Source: Hominimerdicola alba 8
Lineage (GTDB): Bacteria > Bacillota > Clostridia > Oscillospirales > Ruminococcaceae
Direction of reading: 5' to 3'
Length of the DNA: 64,000 nucleotides
NCBI RefSeq assembly: GCF_000178155.2
Contig: NZ_ADKM02000066.1
Location: 56,169 to 120,168, forward strand
How positions within the stretch are numbered: the first letter of the stretch is position 1; each line of letters starts with the position of its first letter. Below, one piece after another: positions 26,276 through 35,129 of the stretch. The notes under the pieces were generated by a model. It made no database searches. It saw nothing but the letters and a program-made list of their open reading frames with translations, and was not told the origin of the DNA. The position numbers and the translations under genes were made by a program.

Positions 26276-27505
26276 CTATGACTGTTGCCGCTGTTCTTTT
26301 TTCTTGCGCTCAGTTCGCACATAATCATCGGTCGAGTAAACAAGGCTGACTTTTTTCGCCATGTACTCATTAGCCTGTGTCGCCTTGTGTACAGGCTTCA
26401 TGCTTCCCTTTGCAACAAGGAAAACTATCAGACCCACCACCAGTGCGGCACCCAGAATAAACGGTATGCTCTTTGTTATCAGATACAGCAGGACTGCTGC
26501 CGCCAGCGCTGAACCGCCTGTCATAATGCCCAGCTTTGTGCCGTCAACAGGCAGGTCGCCCGTGAAATTGCCTGTCTGACCGTTCATCGCGAAATTCCAC
26601 TGTTTGCCGTTCCAAGAAGTCGTCAGATACCATATGGGTAAAAGCGCATACTTCTTTTTAGTGTAGTTGACCTTGTAATCGCCCCGCGTTTCGGTGACTT
26701 CATCGTGTCTGACGGTCGCTCTGGTCTTTTGCTTTGCTGTGTTGGTGACGCGCTTTTCGGCTCTTTCAAGATCGTCATCGCCCTCAACATCGAACCTCTC
26801 AGCCAGAAAACCCGGCATGTAGGTCATCGAGAACGGTTTCAGCTGACCGAAGTCAAAAGGCTCTACCGAATCCATTATATCATCGGGCATTCTCTTTGAA
26901 GCATCGGCAGGTACATTCTCGAAAGCGATATTTCCGCGCCGATCAGCCTTGTATATCTTCCTTGTTATCTCAGTGCCGTTATCGGTAATATCAGCCGCCT
27001 CAAACTCGGCATCGATGCTCACCGAACCGTCATACAGCCAGAAAGGTACATAAACGCCCTGTATCTCCTCAACTCTGCTTCCGCTGAGGAAATCTTTAGG
27101 TATCAGCTTTCTCTTCTCGTAATAGCCCTTGTACTTTTCCATCGCCTGTTCCTTAGTGAACGCGAACGGGATCACAACATCGGGCTTTATCGCACCCGAA
27201 AGCTGTGCTTCGATGACAGTAGTATTGTCGCAGTAGGGGCATCTTGTGGCGGCGGTATTCTGATCGCACAATATCTCTGCCCCGCAGGTGGAACAGCTGT
27301 AAGCACGCATACCGTCAGCGTCCTCGCCCCAGTCAGCGCCAGACTCCTTTATTTCTTCCTCTTCATTCTGCTGAGCGAAGAACTGCTCAGCCTCTTCCTG
27401 TGAAAACACCGAATCGCAGAATATACATTTCATTTTCCCGATAGTTGGGTCAAACTGCAAAGTACCCGCGCAATTCGGGCATACAAGCTGTGTAGATGTA
27501 GCCAT
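26276..27505 (-). CDS. Zinc-ribbon membrane protein, TFIIB-like ribbon type
   Basis: 409 residues. Two zinc ribbons at the N-terminus: CPNC...CIFC (about residues 9-30) and CSTC...CPYC (about 72-96), separated by a Glu-rich linker. A soluble middle domain of about 220 residues is followed by two adjacent helices near 330-375 and a basic tail ending in KKKEQRQQS. Such proteins are common in Firmicutes and annotated only as zinc-ribbon proteins; their role is unknown. Start at 27505, with an AGGAGT site in the sequence TATAGGAGT-like leader that is shared with rluB (41336-41360). A hairpin follows the gene. Confidence 0.75.
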   Translation of the reverse strand: MATSTQLVCPNCAGTLQFDPTIGKMKCIFCDSVFSQEEAEQFFAQQNEEEEIKESGADWGEDADGMRAYSCSTCGAEILCDQNTAATRCPYCDNTTVIEAQLSGAIKPDVVIPFAFTKEQAMEKYKGYYEKRKLIPKDFLSGSRVEEIQGVYVPFWLYDGSVSIDAEFEAADITDNGTEITRKIYKADRRGNIAFENVPADASKRMPDDIMDSVEPFDFGQLKPFSMTYMPGFLAERFDVEGDDDLERAEKRVTNTAKQKTRATVRHDEVTETRGDYKVNYTKKKYALLPIWYLTTSWNGKQWNFAMNGQTGNFTGDLPVDGTKLGIMTGGSALAAAVLLYLITKSIPFILGAALVVGLIVFLVAKGSMKPVHKATQANEYMAKKVSLVYSTDDYVRTERKKKEQRQQS

Positions 27506-27511
27506 TTTTTT

Positions 27512-27842
27512 ACTCCTATCTTAAATGGGGGCTGACCACGTTCGACGCAGTCAACGTTACCCACATACCCCAAACATCAGCTTTGCTGATGTTGTGCGCC
27601 GCCTGCCAACGCAGGCTATTTGGCAGGTATCAGGGCTTTGTTTTGCCCGCGTTGTTTGGTTTTGGGTTGTTTTTTGAATGCCCCGCGTGTGCCGAACATC
27701 TCGGTAGGCGAGGAATTGCCCCATCTTAAACGCCGCATTCGGTCATTCGGCGGGAGCAAGCCCCCGCCCTACGCTCCGAAACGCATTCTTTCGCATAAAT
27801 GCAGAACTTTCGCACATGTCAACAATTATGAATTGTGAATTC
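27512..27842 (-). repeat. Single copy of the 200-bp repeat joined to a heptamer repeat
   Basis: From CTTAAATGGGGGCTGA at 27521 the sequence parallels the tandem array at 41348 (GCCTGCCAACGCAGGCTATT, TTGGCAGGTAT, GGCTTTGTT, CCCGC). It then joins GGGAGCAAGCCCCCGCCCTA and ends at 27842 in an inverted (AATTCAT)n array. No gene is visible. Confidence 0.65.
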
Positions 27843-27976
27843 CAAAAAGTTCCGCTCTTACATTTGTAGCTATTATAACACATTATTGAAATAAAATCAA
27901 TAGTTTTTATGAAATTTGACCCATTTAGTTCAAAAAGATTCCGGCTTTTACATCGTGCGGAATGTCTGCTTTTGCT

Positions 27977-28066
27977 TATAGCGATCCAACTTTTTAAATT
28001 CACAAAAGCTGGGATTTATGGGTTTTGTGACTGGATTTTGTCTGAATTTTAAGGCAGATTGCTATA
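27977..28066 (+). mobile_element. MITE-like element, family 3, copy A
   Basis: 90 bases bounded by TATAGCGATCC and, inverted, TATAGCAATCT. The interior matches the copy at 61092-61194 in opposite orientation (shared TGGGATTTATGGGTTTTGTG). TA dinucleotides at both ends could be a target duplication. Between 28067 and 28415 I see only a long AT-rich leader without a gene. Confidence 0.65.
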
Positions 28067-28415
28067 GGGTACGGCTGACTGCTGTGCAGAAAACGGAAAA
28101 TGACAGAGCGGTCTGCGGGGGGCTTTACGGCGGAAGATCTTCCGAAGTCCGTTACATTTCTGACATATATCACTTATATCCGACATCATTTTACAGATAA
28201 TGCCTTAAAATGTCGGTCATATTTAACAGCCGTATATCTGCTTACTGCTTTTTACAAGTCAGCTTTGGTAAACGCAGATTATCCCCAAAATAGGGCGTTA
28301 CAGAAACTTATTAAACATTGTGTGAATAAACACAAAATATACTTGAAAGAATGCTCGCAAATTTAGTCAAGGCTACAAAGATTGCGTTAAACGCCCTAAA
28401 ATAGGCATGTTCTGA

Positions 28416-28444
28416 TTGACAAAGGGCTGTTAATGGGGTATAAT
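28416..28444 (+). promoter_or_regulatory. Promoter of the HU gene
   Basis: Consensus TTGACA (28416-28421), 17-base spacer, TATAAT (28439-28444). The leader to the ATG is about 95 bases. Confidence 0.85.
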
Positions 28445-28546
28445 ATCAACATAAATCAAGACCGCTTCGGGACACACCTGATAAAGTCTGCTTACCGTAC
28501 CAAAGGGGTACGGCTGACAACGATACATTATATGGAGGTAGTTAAC

Positions 28547-28825
28547 ATGAAGAAGGCTGAACTGCTGGCTGCTATCGCTGAAAAGAACGGCAGCACCAAG
28601 AAGAACGCTGAAGCAGCTCTCGATGCTGTTATAAGCACTATCACTGAGGCTCTGGAGAAGGGCGACAAAGTCGCTATACCCGGTTTCGGCACCTTTGAGG
28701 TAAGAGATCGCGCTGCCAAGAAGTCCATCAATCCCGCAACTAAAGAGCCGATAGATGTACCTGCTAAAAAGGTACCTGCTTTCAAGGCTGCTAAGGCTCT
28801 TAAGGACGCTGTTGACAAGAAGTAA
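28547..28825 (+). CDS. HU-family DNA-binding protein
   Basis: 92 residues. The HU fold marks are present: MKKAELLAAIAEKNG at the N-terminus, GDKVAIPGFGTFEVRDRAA in the beta arm, and the arm tip sequence NPATKEPIDVPAKKVPAFKA. HU bends and compacts DNA without much sequence preference and supports replication and recombination. TATGGAGGT provides a strong site eight bases before ATG 28547; the frame extends upstream without one. It is followed after 44 bases by a second small basic protein, probably on the same transcript since only one terminator is visible. Confidence 0.95.
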   Translation: MKKAELLAAIAEKNGSTKKNAEAALDAVISTITEALEKGDKVAIPGFGTFEVRDRAAKKSINPATKEPIDVPAKKVPAFKAAKALKDAVDKK

Positions 28826-28869
28826 ACAGCAGATATTCGCAAATTTAATAGGAAAAGGAGAGCATGGAA

Positions 28870-29253
28870 ATGGCTAACACAAAGAAAGCTGCTGAGAAGA
28901 AAGCAGCAGTAGAGAAGAAGGCTGCTGATGTAGCTGCTGATGTTAAGGAGGTTGCAGCTGAGGTAAAGGAAGCTGCTGCTAAGACCAAGACTGCTGCAAA
29001 GAAGACCGCTGCTAAAGCTGCTGCCAAGACCAAAGCTGTAGTTGAAAAGGCTGCCGAGAAGGATGTCATCTATCTTGAGTTTGCTGACAAGCAGATAGAT
29101 GTTGCCGCTCTGGTAGAGGCTGCTAAGGAAGACTACAAGGCTAAGGGTCACAGGGCACCTAAGTCTGTTAAGCTGTATATCAAGCCTGAAGAGGGCGTAG
29201 CTTACTACACCGTCAACGACAAGGGCGACGGCGATCAGAAGATCGACCTTTAA
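28870..29253 (+). CDS. Histone H1-like Lys/Ala-rich protein with a C-terminal small domain (DUF6465-like)
   Basis: 127 residues in two halves. Residues 1-58 are almost only Ala, Lys, Val, Glu and Thr in short repeats (KKAAEKK, KTAAKKTAAK), like eukaryotic H1 tails and bacterial nucleoid proteins. Residues of about 60-127 form a compact domain (DVIYLEFADKQIDVAALV, then GHRAPKSVKLYIKPEEGVAY) that I place, from memory, with DUF6465. ATG 28870 is preferred to 28864 because AAGGAG ends nine bases before it. The position behind HU suggests nucleoid function, but that is inference from composition and context. Confidence 0.75.
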   Translation: MANTKKAAEKKAAVEKKAADVAADVKEVAAEVKEAAAKTKTAAKKTAAKAAAKTKAVVEKAAEKDVIYLEFADKQIDVAALVEAAKEDYKAKGHRAPKSVKLYIKPEEGVAYYTVNDKGDGDQKIDL

Positions 29254-29263
29254 TTTGCAAACT

Positions 29264-29300
29264 AAAGACCGCTTCCGTTTATAAGCGCGGGGCGGTCTTT
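29264..29300 (+). terminator. Terminator after the HU operon
   Basis: AAAGACCGC (29264-29272) pairs with GCGGTCTTT (29292-29300). Confidence 0.8.
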
Positions 29301-29302
29301 AT

Positions 29303-29640
29303 AATTCATAATTTATAATTCATAATTCATAATTATTGGCATGGGGCAAAGTTTTGGTTTTGGGCGGGAACATTGCCGTTTTACAAAACTGCACATGCGC
29401 ATTTGATCTATAATATCCCAATTTGGTTGTGTGTTTCTTTCCATGCCTAAGGCGGGGAAAGAAATACGATAACACCCATTTTGCATAATCGTTGATACAC
29501 AACGAGATCGGGATCTCATAATTATTGGCATGGGGCAAAGTTTTGATTTTGGGCGGGAACATTGCCGTCCGGCAAAGCTGCACATGCGCATTTGATCTAT
29601 AATTCGTAATTAATGGTATGGGGCGGAGTTCTGCTTTTGG
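29303..29640 (+). repeat. Heptamer array and repeat-start copies
   Basis: Five units of AATTCAT-type heptamers (29303-29335) lead into AATTATTGGCATGGGGCAAAG. The segment from ATTATTGGCATGGGGC to CACATGCGCATTTGATCTAT occurs at about 29333-29412 and again at 29519-29600. A third AATTAATGGTATGGGGC starts at 29609. A MITE-like element sits between the first two. Confidence 0.75.
29416..29514 (+). mobile_element. MITE-like element, family 2, copy A
   Basis: About 99 bases between TCCCAATTTGG and a degenerate inverted end GATCGGGA. The interior matches the reverse complement of 44089-44186, including a central GGCGGGG hairpin arm and TTGATACACA. Confidence 0.6.
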
Positions 29641-29703
29641 GCGGATACTTCCCCGATGGTTTATTTAAGGAGAAGTTCCCCGCGAGCGGGTACATTTTTT
29701 AGC

Positions 29704-30405
29704 ATGATAGATTTTAAGATTTTTGATGAGAACGGTATCGCCCTTACCGCTGAACAGACAGGGCGGCTCGATAAATATGCCGAGATGCTCTGTGAGCGCA
29801 ACGAGCATGTCAACCTGACTGCTATTACCGACCCTGAGGGCATAGCCGAGAAACATTTTTTTGACAGCATATATCCCTTTACGCTGTTTGAACTTCCGCA
29901 GGGGGCGAGCCTGATAGATGTAGGCACAGGGGCGGGTTTCCCGTCATGTCCGCTGAAAGTTTTCAGAGATGACATTAGTCTGACACTGCTTGACAGTCTT
30001 AACAAGCGGGTGAATTTTTTGCAGGGTATTTCAGATGCGCTGTCGCTTGATGCGAAATGCGTACACGGACGCGCTGAGGAATTCGGCAAAAAGCCTGACT
30101 ACCGCGAACAGTTCGATATAGCGACTGCGCGCGCGGTGGCAAATCTGCGCGACCTTTGCGAATACTGTCTGCCTTTTGTAAAAGTCGGGGGACTTTTTGC
30201 GGCACTTAAAGGCAGCAGCGGCGCGGAAGAACTGGATATCGCAAAGCCTGCCATAAAACTGCTGGGCGGCAAGACCGAGAAAGTCATTGAATATACATTA
30301 CCGAGCGGTGACGGCAGGACTTTGATACTGATACGCAAGCTGACAGCCACGCCTGAGAAATTCCCCAGAAATGCTGGTCAGATGAAGAAAAAACCGCTTT
30401 TATAA
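29704..30405 (+). CDS. rsmG: 16S rRNA (guanine-N7) methyltransferase
   Basis: 233 residues. The AdoMet-binding loop DVGTGAGFPSCPLKV, the LLDSLNKRVNFL block and ATARAVANL are typical of RsmG/GidB, which methylates G527 (E. coli numbering) of 16S rRNA. In many genomes it follows mnmG; here it stands alone between repeats. ATG 29704 aligns with the family start. The AAGGAG site at 29667-29672 lies about 30 bases upstream with a CCCCGC/GCGGG hairpin between, so the fold may bring site and start together. The stop codon is the first TAA of a heptamer repeat. Confidence 0.93.
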   Translation: MIDFKIFDENGIALTAEQTGRLDKYAEMLCERNEHVNLTAITDPEGIAEKHFFDSIYPFTLFELPQGASLIDVGTGAGFPSCPLKVFRDDISLTLLDSLNKRVNFLQGISDALSLDAKCVHGRAEEFGKKPDYREQFDIATARAVANLRDLCEYCLPFVKVGGLFAALKGSSGAEELDIAKPAIKLLGGKTEKVIEYTLPSGDGRTLILIRKLTATPEKFPRNAGQMKKKPLL

Positions 30406-30990
30406 TTCATAATTCTTAATTCATAATTATTGGCACGAACGCAGGAATGCCGTTTTAGCGGAAGAAACAGCAAATCAAGCCGCATACAAAGCCGAGAGAG
30501 AACACAAAGCTGTGTGCGAGTCAGAGCGGTCGGTCAAGCCCGCCGCCAGAGGGCTTGCGGGAGTTTGAGGGCAGAGCCCTCAATCGGGGAAAGGCAAAGC
30601 AACGATACGTGCTATCTATTTGGGCGAACAAAGCAAAAGACGGTAAGAGGTCAAAACCCAAAAGCGGGCAATTCTCAAATGATCGAGCGTGAACGAAACT
30701 ACCGTTCACGCTCTTTCTGTGTGCGGGCGGCGAATTGCCCGCGTGAAACGCAATTCAAAAGTTGCAGGGCGGGTGGCTTGCCCCCGCCGTTCGACCATCG
30801 CTCACAAGCGATAGAACCGCGAACCTGTGTCGGCAGTCGGGCATCGCTCACCCTCGATAAAACGGCGAAACCTCGCGGCAATGCCACAACAATTCGGCGG
30901 TGTAACAGTGCGGGAGTCATGCCGACACAGTCGCATACGCCCCCGCCCTGCACAAGCATGGTTCATTTTCTCGCGGCAGCATGTCAGCTG
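30404..30990 (+). repeat. Heptamer start and long GC-rich intergenic repeat, third copy
   Basis: Starts AATTCATAATTCTTAATTCATAATTATTGGCAC at the rsmG stop. Shared landmarks: CAAGCC(C)GCCAGAGGCTTGC-like arms, GGGTTTGAGGGCAGAGCCCTCAATC-like text, GCGGGCAATTC, CGAATTGCCCGCG, and one 18-bp minisatellite unit near 30918. Frames here are short and not shared between copies. Confidence 0.7.
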
Positions 30991-31059
30991 TGCAGGACGT
31001 TGTAAAAGTACAGGTGTTTGTACAGACAAAGCCGCAAAGTCAAAGTTTTACAGAAACTC

Positions 31060-31104
31060 TTGACATTAAAAATTGTTAGTAGTATAATGGTAAACAGTTG
31101 TTCG
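31060..31104 (+). promoter_or_regulatory. uvrB promoter with a LexA-type box
   Basis: TTGACA (31060-31065), 17-base spacer, TATAAT (31083-31088). AAACAGTTGTTC (31092-31103) sits at the transcription start and matches the boxes at the left edge of the window. It indicates SOS induction of uvrB and the genes behind it. Confidence 0.75.
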
Positions 31105-31241
31105 ATTGAAACCACAGATGTCAATTTTTGCATGTTACAAATGTCAATAAGTATATTTTGCGGATAGATACAGGAATGTCTTGACAGCATGGCAGGAAAC
31201 GCCTGCTTTGCCGTCTTATTGTCAGATAAGGAGGTCGCGGA

Positions 31242-33212
31242 ATGGATCATTTTCAGCTGGTTTCTGATTATAAGCTGTCGGGGGATCAGCCTCAGGCTGT
31301 CGATGCGCTGGTAAAAGGCATACAAAGCGGTATGCGCGAACAGACCCTCATGGGCGTAACAGGTTCGGGCAAGACTTTCACTATGGCGAATGTCATTGAA
31401 CGCCTTAACCGTCCCACGCTGGTGCTGGCTCACAACAAGATACTGGCGGCACAGCTTTGCTCCGAATTCAAGGAGTTCTTCCCGAATAATGCGGTGGAAT
31501 ACTTCGTCAGCTACTATGACTACTACCAGCCCGAAGCATACGTGCCCAGCACTGATGTCTATATCGAAAAGGACAGTTCAATAAATGACGAGATAGATAA
31601 ACTGCGCCACTCTGCCACCTCAGCCATAACCGAAAGGCGCGATGTCATCATCGTTGCCAGCGTTTCCTGCATATATTCGCTGGGCGACCCGTCTGAGTAT
31701 AAAAGCATGGTGGTCAGCATTCGCAAGGGGGCTGAAAAATCCCGCGATGAACTGATAGCTCAGCTGGTGGGCATACAGTATGAGCGCAACGATATAAATT
31801 TCGTCAGAAACAAGTTCCGCGTGAGGGGCGATATCGTTGAGATATTCCCCGCAAATTCCACAGATACGGCGCTTAGGGTAGAGTTCTTCGGTGACGAGAT
31901 AGACCGCATAACAGAAGTCAATGTGCTGACTGGCGAAAGGCTGAGTGAACTGACCCACGCCGCAGTTTTCCCTGCGTCGCACTATATAGTCGGGCGCGAA
32001 AAGATGCTTGATGCCATCGGAGAGATAAAGGAAGAACTTGCCGAAAGGGTGAAGTACTTCGAGGACAAGGGCATGCTGATAGAAGCCCAGCGCATACAAC
32101 AGCGCACCAACTATGATATGGAAATGCTGGAAGAGATAGGCTTTTGCAGCGGCATCGAGAACTATTCCCGCGTGCTTGCCCGCAGACCTAAGGGCGCTGT
32201 GCCGTTCACTCTGCTGGACTTTATGCCCGATGATTTTCTGCTGATGGTGGACGAGTCACACGTTTCTCTGCCGCAGGTAAGGGGCATGTACGCGGGCGAC
32301 AGGGCGCGTAAGGAAACACTGGTCAACTATGGCTTCCGTCTGCCCTCCGCACTGGATAACAGACCTCTTCAGTTTGATGAATTTTACAGCCACATAAATC
32401 AGGCGATCTTCGTTTCTGCTACACCGGGACCCATCGAAAAGGAGAAAAGCGCACAGATAGTCGAACAGGTCATAAGACCCACAGGTCTGCTTGACCCGCT
32501 GATATCGGTAAGACCCTCCGACGGGCAGATAGAGGACCTTCTCAGCGAGATAAATCAGCGTGTCGAGAAAAACCAGCGCGTGCTGGTGACCACCCTCACA
32601 AAGAAAATGGCTGAGGACCTGACCGCTTATCTCAAAGGCTTTGATGTCAAGGTAAGGTACATGCACCACGACATAGACAGCATCGAGCGCATGGAGATAA
32701 TCCGTGACCTGCGGCTGGGTGAGTTCGATGTGCTTGTGGGCATAAACCTGCTGAGAGAAGGTCTTGACCTGCCCGAAGTATCGCTGGTAGCCATACTTGA
32801 TGCCGACAAAGAGGGTTTCCTGCGTTCTGAGAGCGCGCTGATACAAACAATAGGCAGAGCCGCCCGAAACGCTGAGGGCACTGTTATAATGTATGCCGAC
32901 AGCGTCACACGCTCGATGGAGAACGCCATACGCGAAACAGAACGCCGCCGCGCGATACAGATGCAGTACAACGAAGAACACGGTATAACACCCAAAACTA
33001 TCGTCAAGGATATACGTGATGTCATTGAGATATCCACAAAGGAAGAAGCCGAGTATTCGGCAAGACAGGCAACAAAGCTGTCAAAGGCAGAACAGCAGCG
33101 ACTTATAGAAAAGCTGACCAAAGAAATGAAAGAAGCCGCAAAACTCTTAGAATTCGAGCACGCGGCATTCCTCAGGGATAAGATAGCTGAGTTGAAAGGG
33201 GAAAAGAAGTAA
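31242..33212 (+). CDS. uvrB: Excinuclease ABC subunit B
   Basis: 656 residues, full length. Walker [10 protein letters not shown], the beta-hairpin [12 protein letters not shown] that inserts between DNA strands, helicase blocks [18 protein letters not shown] and QTIGRAARN, and a C-terminal UVR motif ([15 protein letters not shown]) for UvrC binding. UvrB verifies damage in nucleotide excision repair after loading by UvrA. AAGGAGGTCGC precedes the ATG. The stop overlaps the next start as TAATG, so the membrane protein behind it is translationally coupled. Confidence 0.97.
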   Translation: MDHFQLVSDYKLSGDQPQAVDALVKGIQSGMREQTLMGVTGSGKTFTMANVIERLNRPTLVLAHNKILAAQLCSEFKEFFPNNAVEYFVSYYDYYQPEAYVPSTDVYIEKDSSINDEIDKLRHSATSAITERRDVIIVASVSCIYSLGDPSEYKSMVVSIRKGAEKSRDELIAQLVGIQYERNDINFVRNKFRVRGDIVEIFPANSTDTALRVEFFGDEIDRITEVNVLTGERLSELTHAAVFPASHYIVGREKMLDAIGEIKEELAERVKYFEDKGMLIEAQRIQQRTNYDMEMLEEIGFCSGIENYSRVLARRPKGAVPFTLLDFMPDDFLLMVDESHVSLPQVRGMYAGDRARKETLVNYGFRLPSALDNRPLQFDEFYSHINQAIFVSATPGPIEKEKSAQIVEQVIRPTGLLDPLISVRPSDGQIEDLLSEINQRVEKNQRVLVTTLTKKMAEDLTAYLKGFDVKVRYMHHDIDSIERMEIIRDLRLGEFDVLVGINLLREGLDLPEVSLVAILDADKEGFLRSESALIQTIGRAARNAEGTVIMYADSVTRSMENAIRETERRRAIQMQYNEEHGITPKTIVKDIRDVIEISTKEEAEYSARQATKLSKAEQQRLIEKLTKEMKEAAKLLEFEHAAFLRDKIAELKGEKK

Positions 33213-35110
33213 TGAGTGATGAAATGAAACAACAGGAGAAAAAACGAAGCATTGCCGCATATGTACTGCTGGCGCTGACAATAATTGTTCAGCTTGTATT
33301 CTCCACGTATGTCTTTGAGTATAAAAAACAGGGCACGCATTCTGATGAAGTGTGGAGTTATGGGCTTTCAAACAGCTATTATAAGCCTTTTTTTCATCTA
33401 AATGACGGTATCCCGCTTGAAAATGATGTGAAGACACTTGTTGAAAACATTGATAATTTCCGAGAATGGGTAGATGGTGAACAACTCAAAAATTATGTGA
33501 CTGTTCAGAAAGGTGAGCGCTTTGCTTATGGTTCTGTCTACCATAACCAGTCACTTGACCACCACCCGCCTTTGTTCTATTTTGTTGTGCATACATTCTG
33601 CTCGTTTTTCCCCGATACTTTTTCATACTATCAGATATACTTTATCAATGTGATATCCATGATACTCATACAGATATTCCTGTTCAAAACGGGGAAACTT
33701 CTGTTTGGCAGCGAATTTGCGGCTCTTGTGCCCTGTGCATTTTATGGCGCAAGCATCGGTTCGCTTATGACAATAATATTCCTGCGACAGTACTGTTTCA
33801 TAACCATGTTGACTGTGTCATATGTTTACTTCAACACAAGGCTGTTCAAAAATTATCAGAAGACAGGCAGTGTACAGCTGAAAAAAGACCTGCCCCCCCT
33901 TGCTGTGTCAGCATTTTTACTGTTTTTTACAAACTATACAGTAGCGGCTTTTTGCGGCGTGTTCACTGCATGTATGTGCATCTATCTGCTGTGCCGTAAA
34001 CAGATCAAGGCAATGATTATTTATGGAGGATTTACAGCGCTCAGTCTTGGGTTATCAATAGCTTTTTACCCATATGTGATAGCACAGTCTGTATCAGCAC
34101 GCCAGACGGAAGAGTTCAAGACAAAACTCTATTGGCTGAGATTTCGCAAGTTCCTCAACCACACATTGGAAAAATCTATGGGATGGCATGTTTCTGTATA
34201 CCAGTCCTCTACCGATGACATAATACTGGGAGGACTTGTGGCACTGATGATACTTCTTCTGCCACTGTGTTTCCTTTTCAGGAAAGAGGAGTGGTTCAGG
34301 AAGTTTGTGAAGAATGTTCTGCAAAGCCTGAAAAAATTCGTTAAATGGCTGGGCAGAGCATGCTATGTACCGCTTTTTATCATAATCAGTGTTGTGATGA
34401 TGGATATTTTCCTTGCATATATCGCTGATCCGATAAAAATGGGTAATTATTCAGCAAGGTATGTTTTCATGTTGATGCCTCTTTGCTGTCTTGCAGCCAT
34501 CTGCATAGTTTACAGAGTTCTGTCTGTAATACCTAAGGTCAAACGCGCTAACATCGCAATAGCGCTGGTGCTTGCGCTGGGCGTTGCTGTGTACAGGAAT
34601 GTCACTGTGGATAATGTTTTCCTGTTCCGAAGCCCGATTGACAGGACGGCAGATCTGCATATGCTCACAAAAGACAAAAATGTGCTGGTGATAGCATACG
34701 GAAAGTATAAAAACACTGATACGGATAATTTGACCTGCGCATGGCTCAACACATGCTATACCGCATACCTGAGGGACTGCAATAAGTTTTTTATGACCAC
34801 ATCTATCAGGGCGAACGAGGATATAGATGCTATAAATGCAGAAAATGTTGATTACATCATTGCGCCTGTAGGAAATTTTGATGACACAGGCGACGAAAAA
34901 AAACTGAGAGAAGTGTATTTCGAAAGTAAAGTCCACGATGAACTTGAAGAACAGTTATTGGCTTTGCAGGCAGGCGTATCAGCCAATCTTGGTGAACAGC
35001 TCATTATAAACGATATCATAAAAGAGATAGACGGCGTAAAGGGATACAAAGCAGTGGGGATAAACAATATACAGGGTGGAGATTATCTTGTTATAGAACT
35101 TGAAAGATAG
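33212..35110 (+). CDS. GT-C-fold membrane glycosyltransferase-like protein between uvrB and uvrA
   Basis: 632 residues with about ten to twelve membrane helices. The first outer loop holds [16 protein letters not shown], an acidic pair typical of GT-C enzymes of the PMT/ArnT type, and a later DHHPPLFYF motif fits the same fold. Residues after about 490 form a soluble outer domain. Such enzymes move sugars from lipid carriers to surface molecules; acceptor and donor are unknown. Base and codon usage is clearly AT-richer than uvrB and uvrA on either side, which hints at later insertion. ATG overlaps the uvrB stop and uvrA starts 19 bases after its stop, so it is locked into the SOS operon. Confidence 0.75.
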   Translation: MSDEMKQQEKKRSIAAYVLLALTIIVQLVFSTYVFEYKKQGTHSDEVWSYGLSNSYYKPFFHLNDGIPLENDVKTLVENIDNFREWVDGEQLKNYVTVQKGERFAYGSVYHNQSLDHHPPLFYFVVHTFCSFFPDTFSYYQIYFINVISMILIQIFLFKTGKLLFGSEFAALVPCAFYGASIGSLMTIIFLRQYCFITMLTVSYVYFNTRLFKNYQKTGSVQLKKDLPPLAVSAFLLFFTNYTVAAFCGVFTACMCIYLLCRKQIKAMIIYGGFTALSLGLSIAFYPYVIAQSVSARQTEEFKTKLYWLRFRKFLNHTLEKSMGWHVSVYQSSTDDIILGGLVALMILLLPLCFLFRKEEWFRKFVKNVLQSLKKFVKWLGRACYVPLFIIISVVMMDIFLAYIADPIKMGNYSARYVFMLMPLCCLAAICIVYRVLSVIPKVKRANIAIALVLALGVAVYRNVTVDNVFLFRSPIDRTADLHMLTKDKNVLVIAYGKYKNTDTDNLTCAWLNTCYTAYLRDCNKFFMTTSIRANEDIDAINAENVDYIIAPVGNFDDTGDEKKLREVYFESKVHDELEEQLLALQAGVSANLGEQLIINDIIKEIDGVKGYKAVGINNIQGGDYLVIELER

Positions 35111-35129
35111 TACGAAAAGAGGACGATAT

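Noticed and set aside
28100..28366. 88-residue frame upstream of HU
   Set aside because: No ribosome binding site or family; it lies in the AT-rich leader region before the HU promoter.
30430..31063. 191-residue frame in the third repeat copy
   Set aside because: Low plausibility composition, no start signal, and not preserved in other copies of the repeat.
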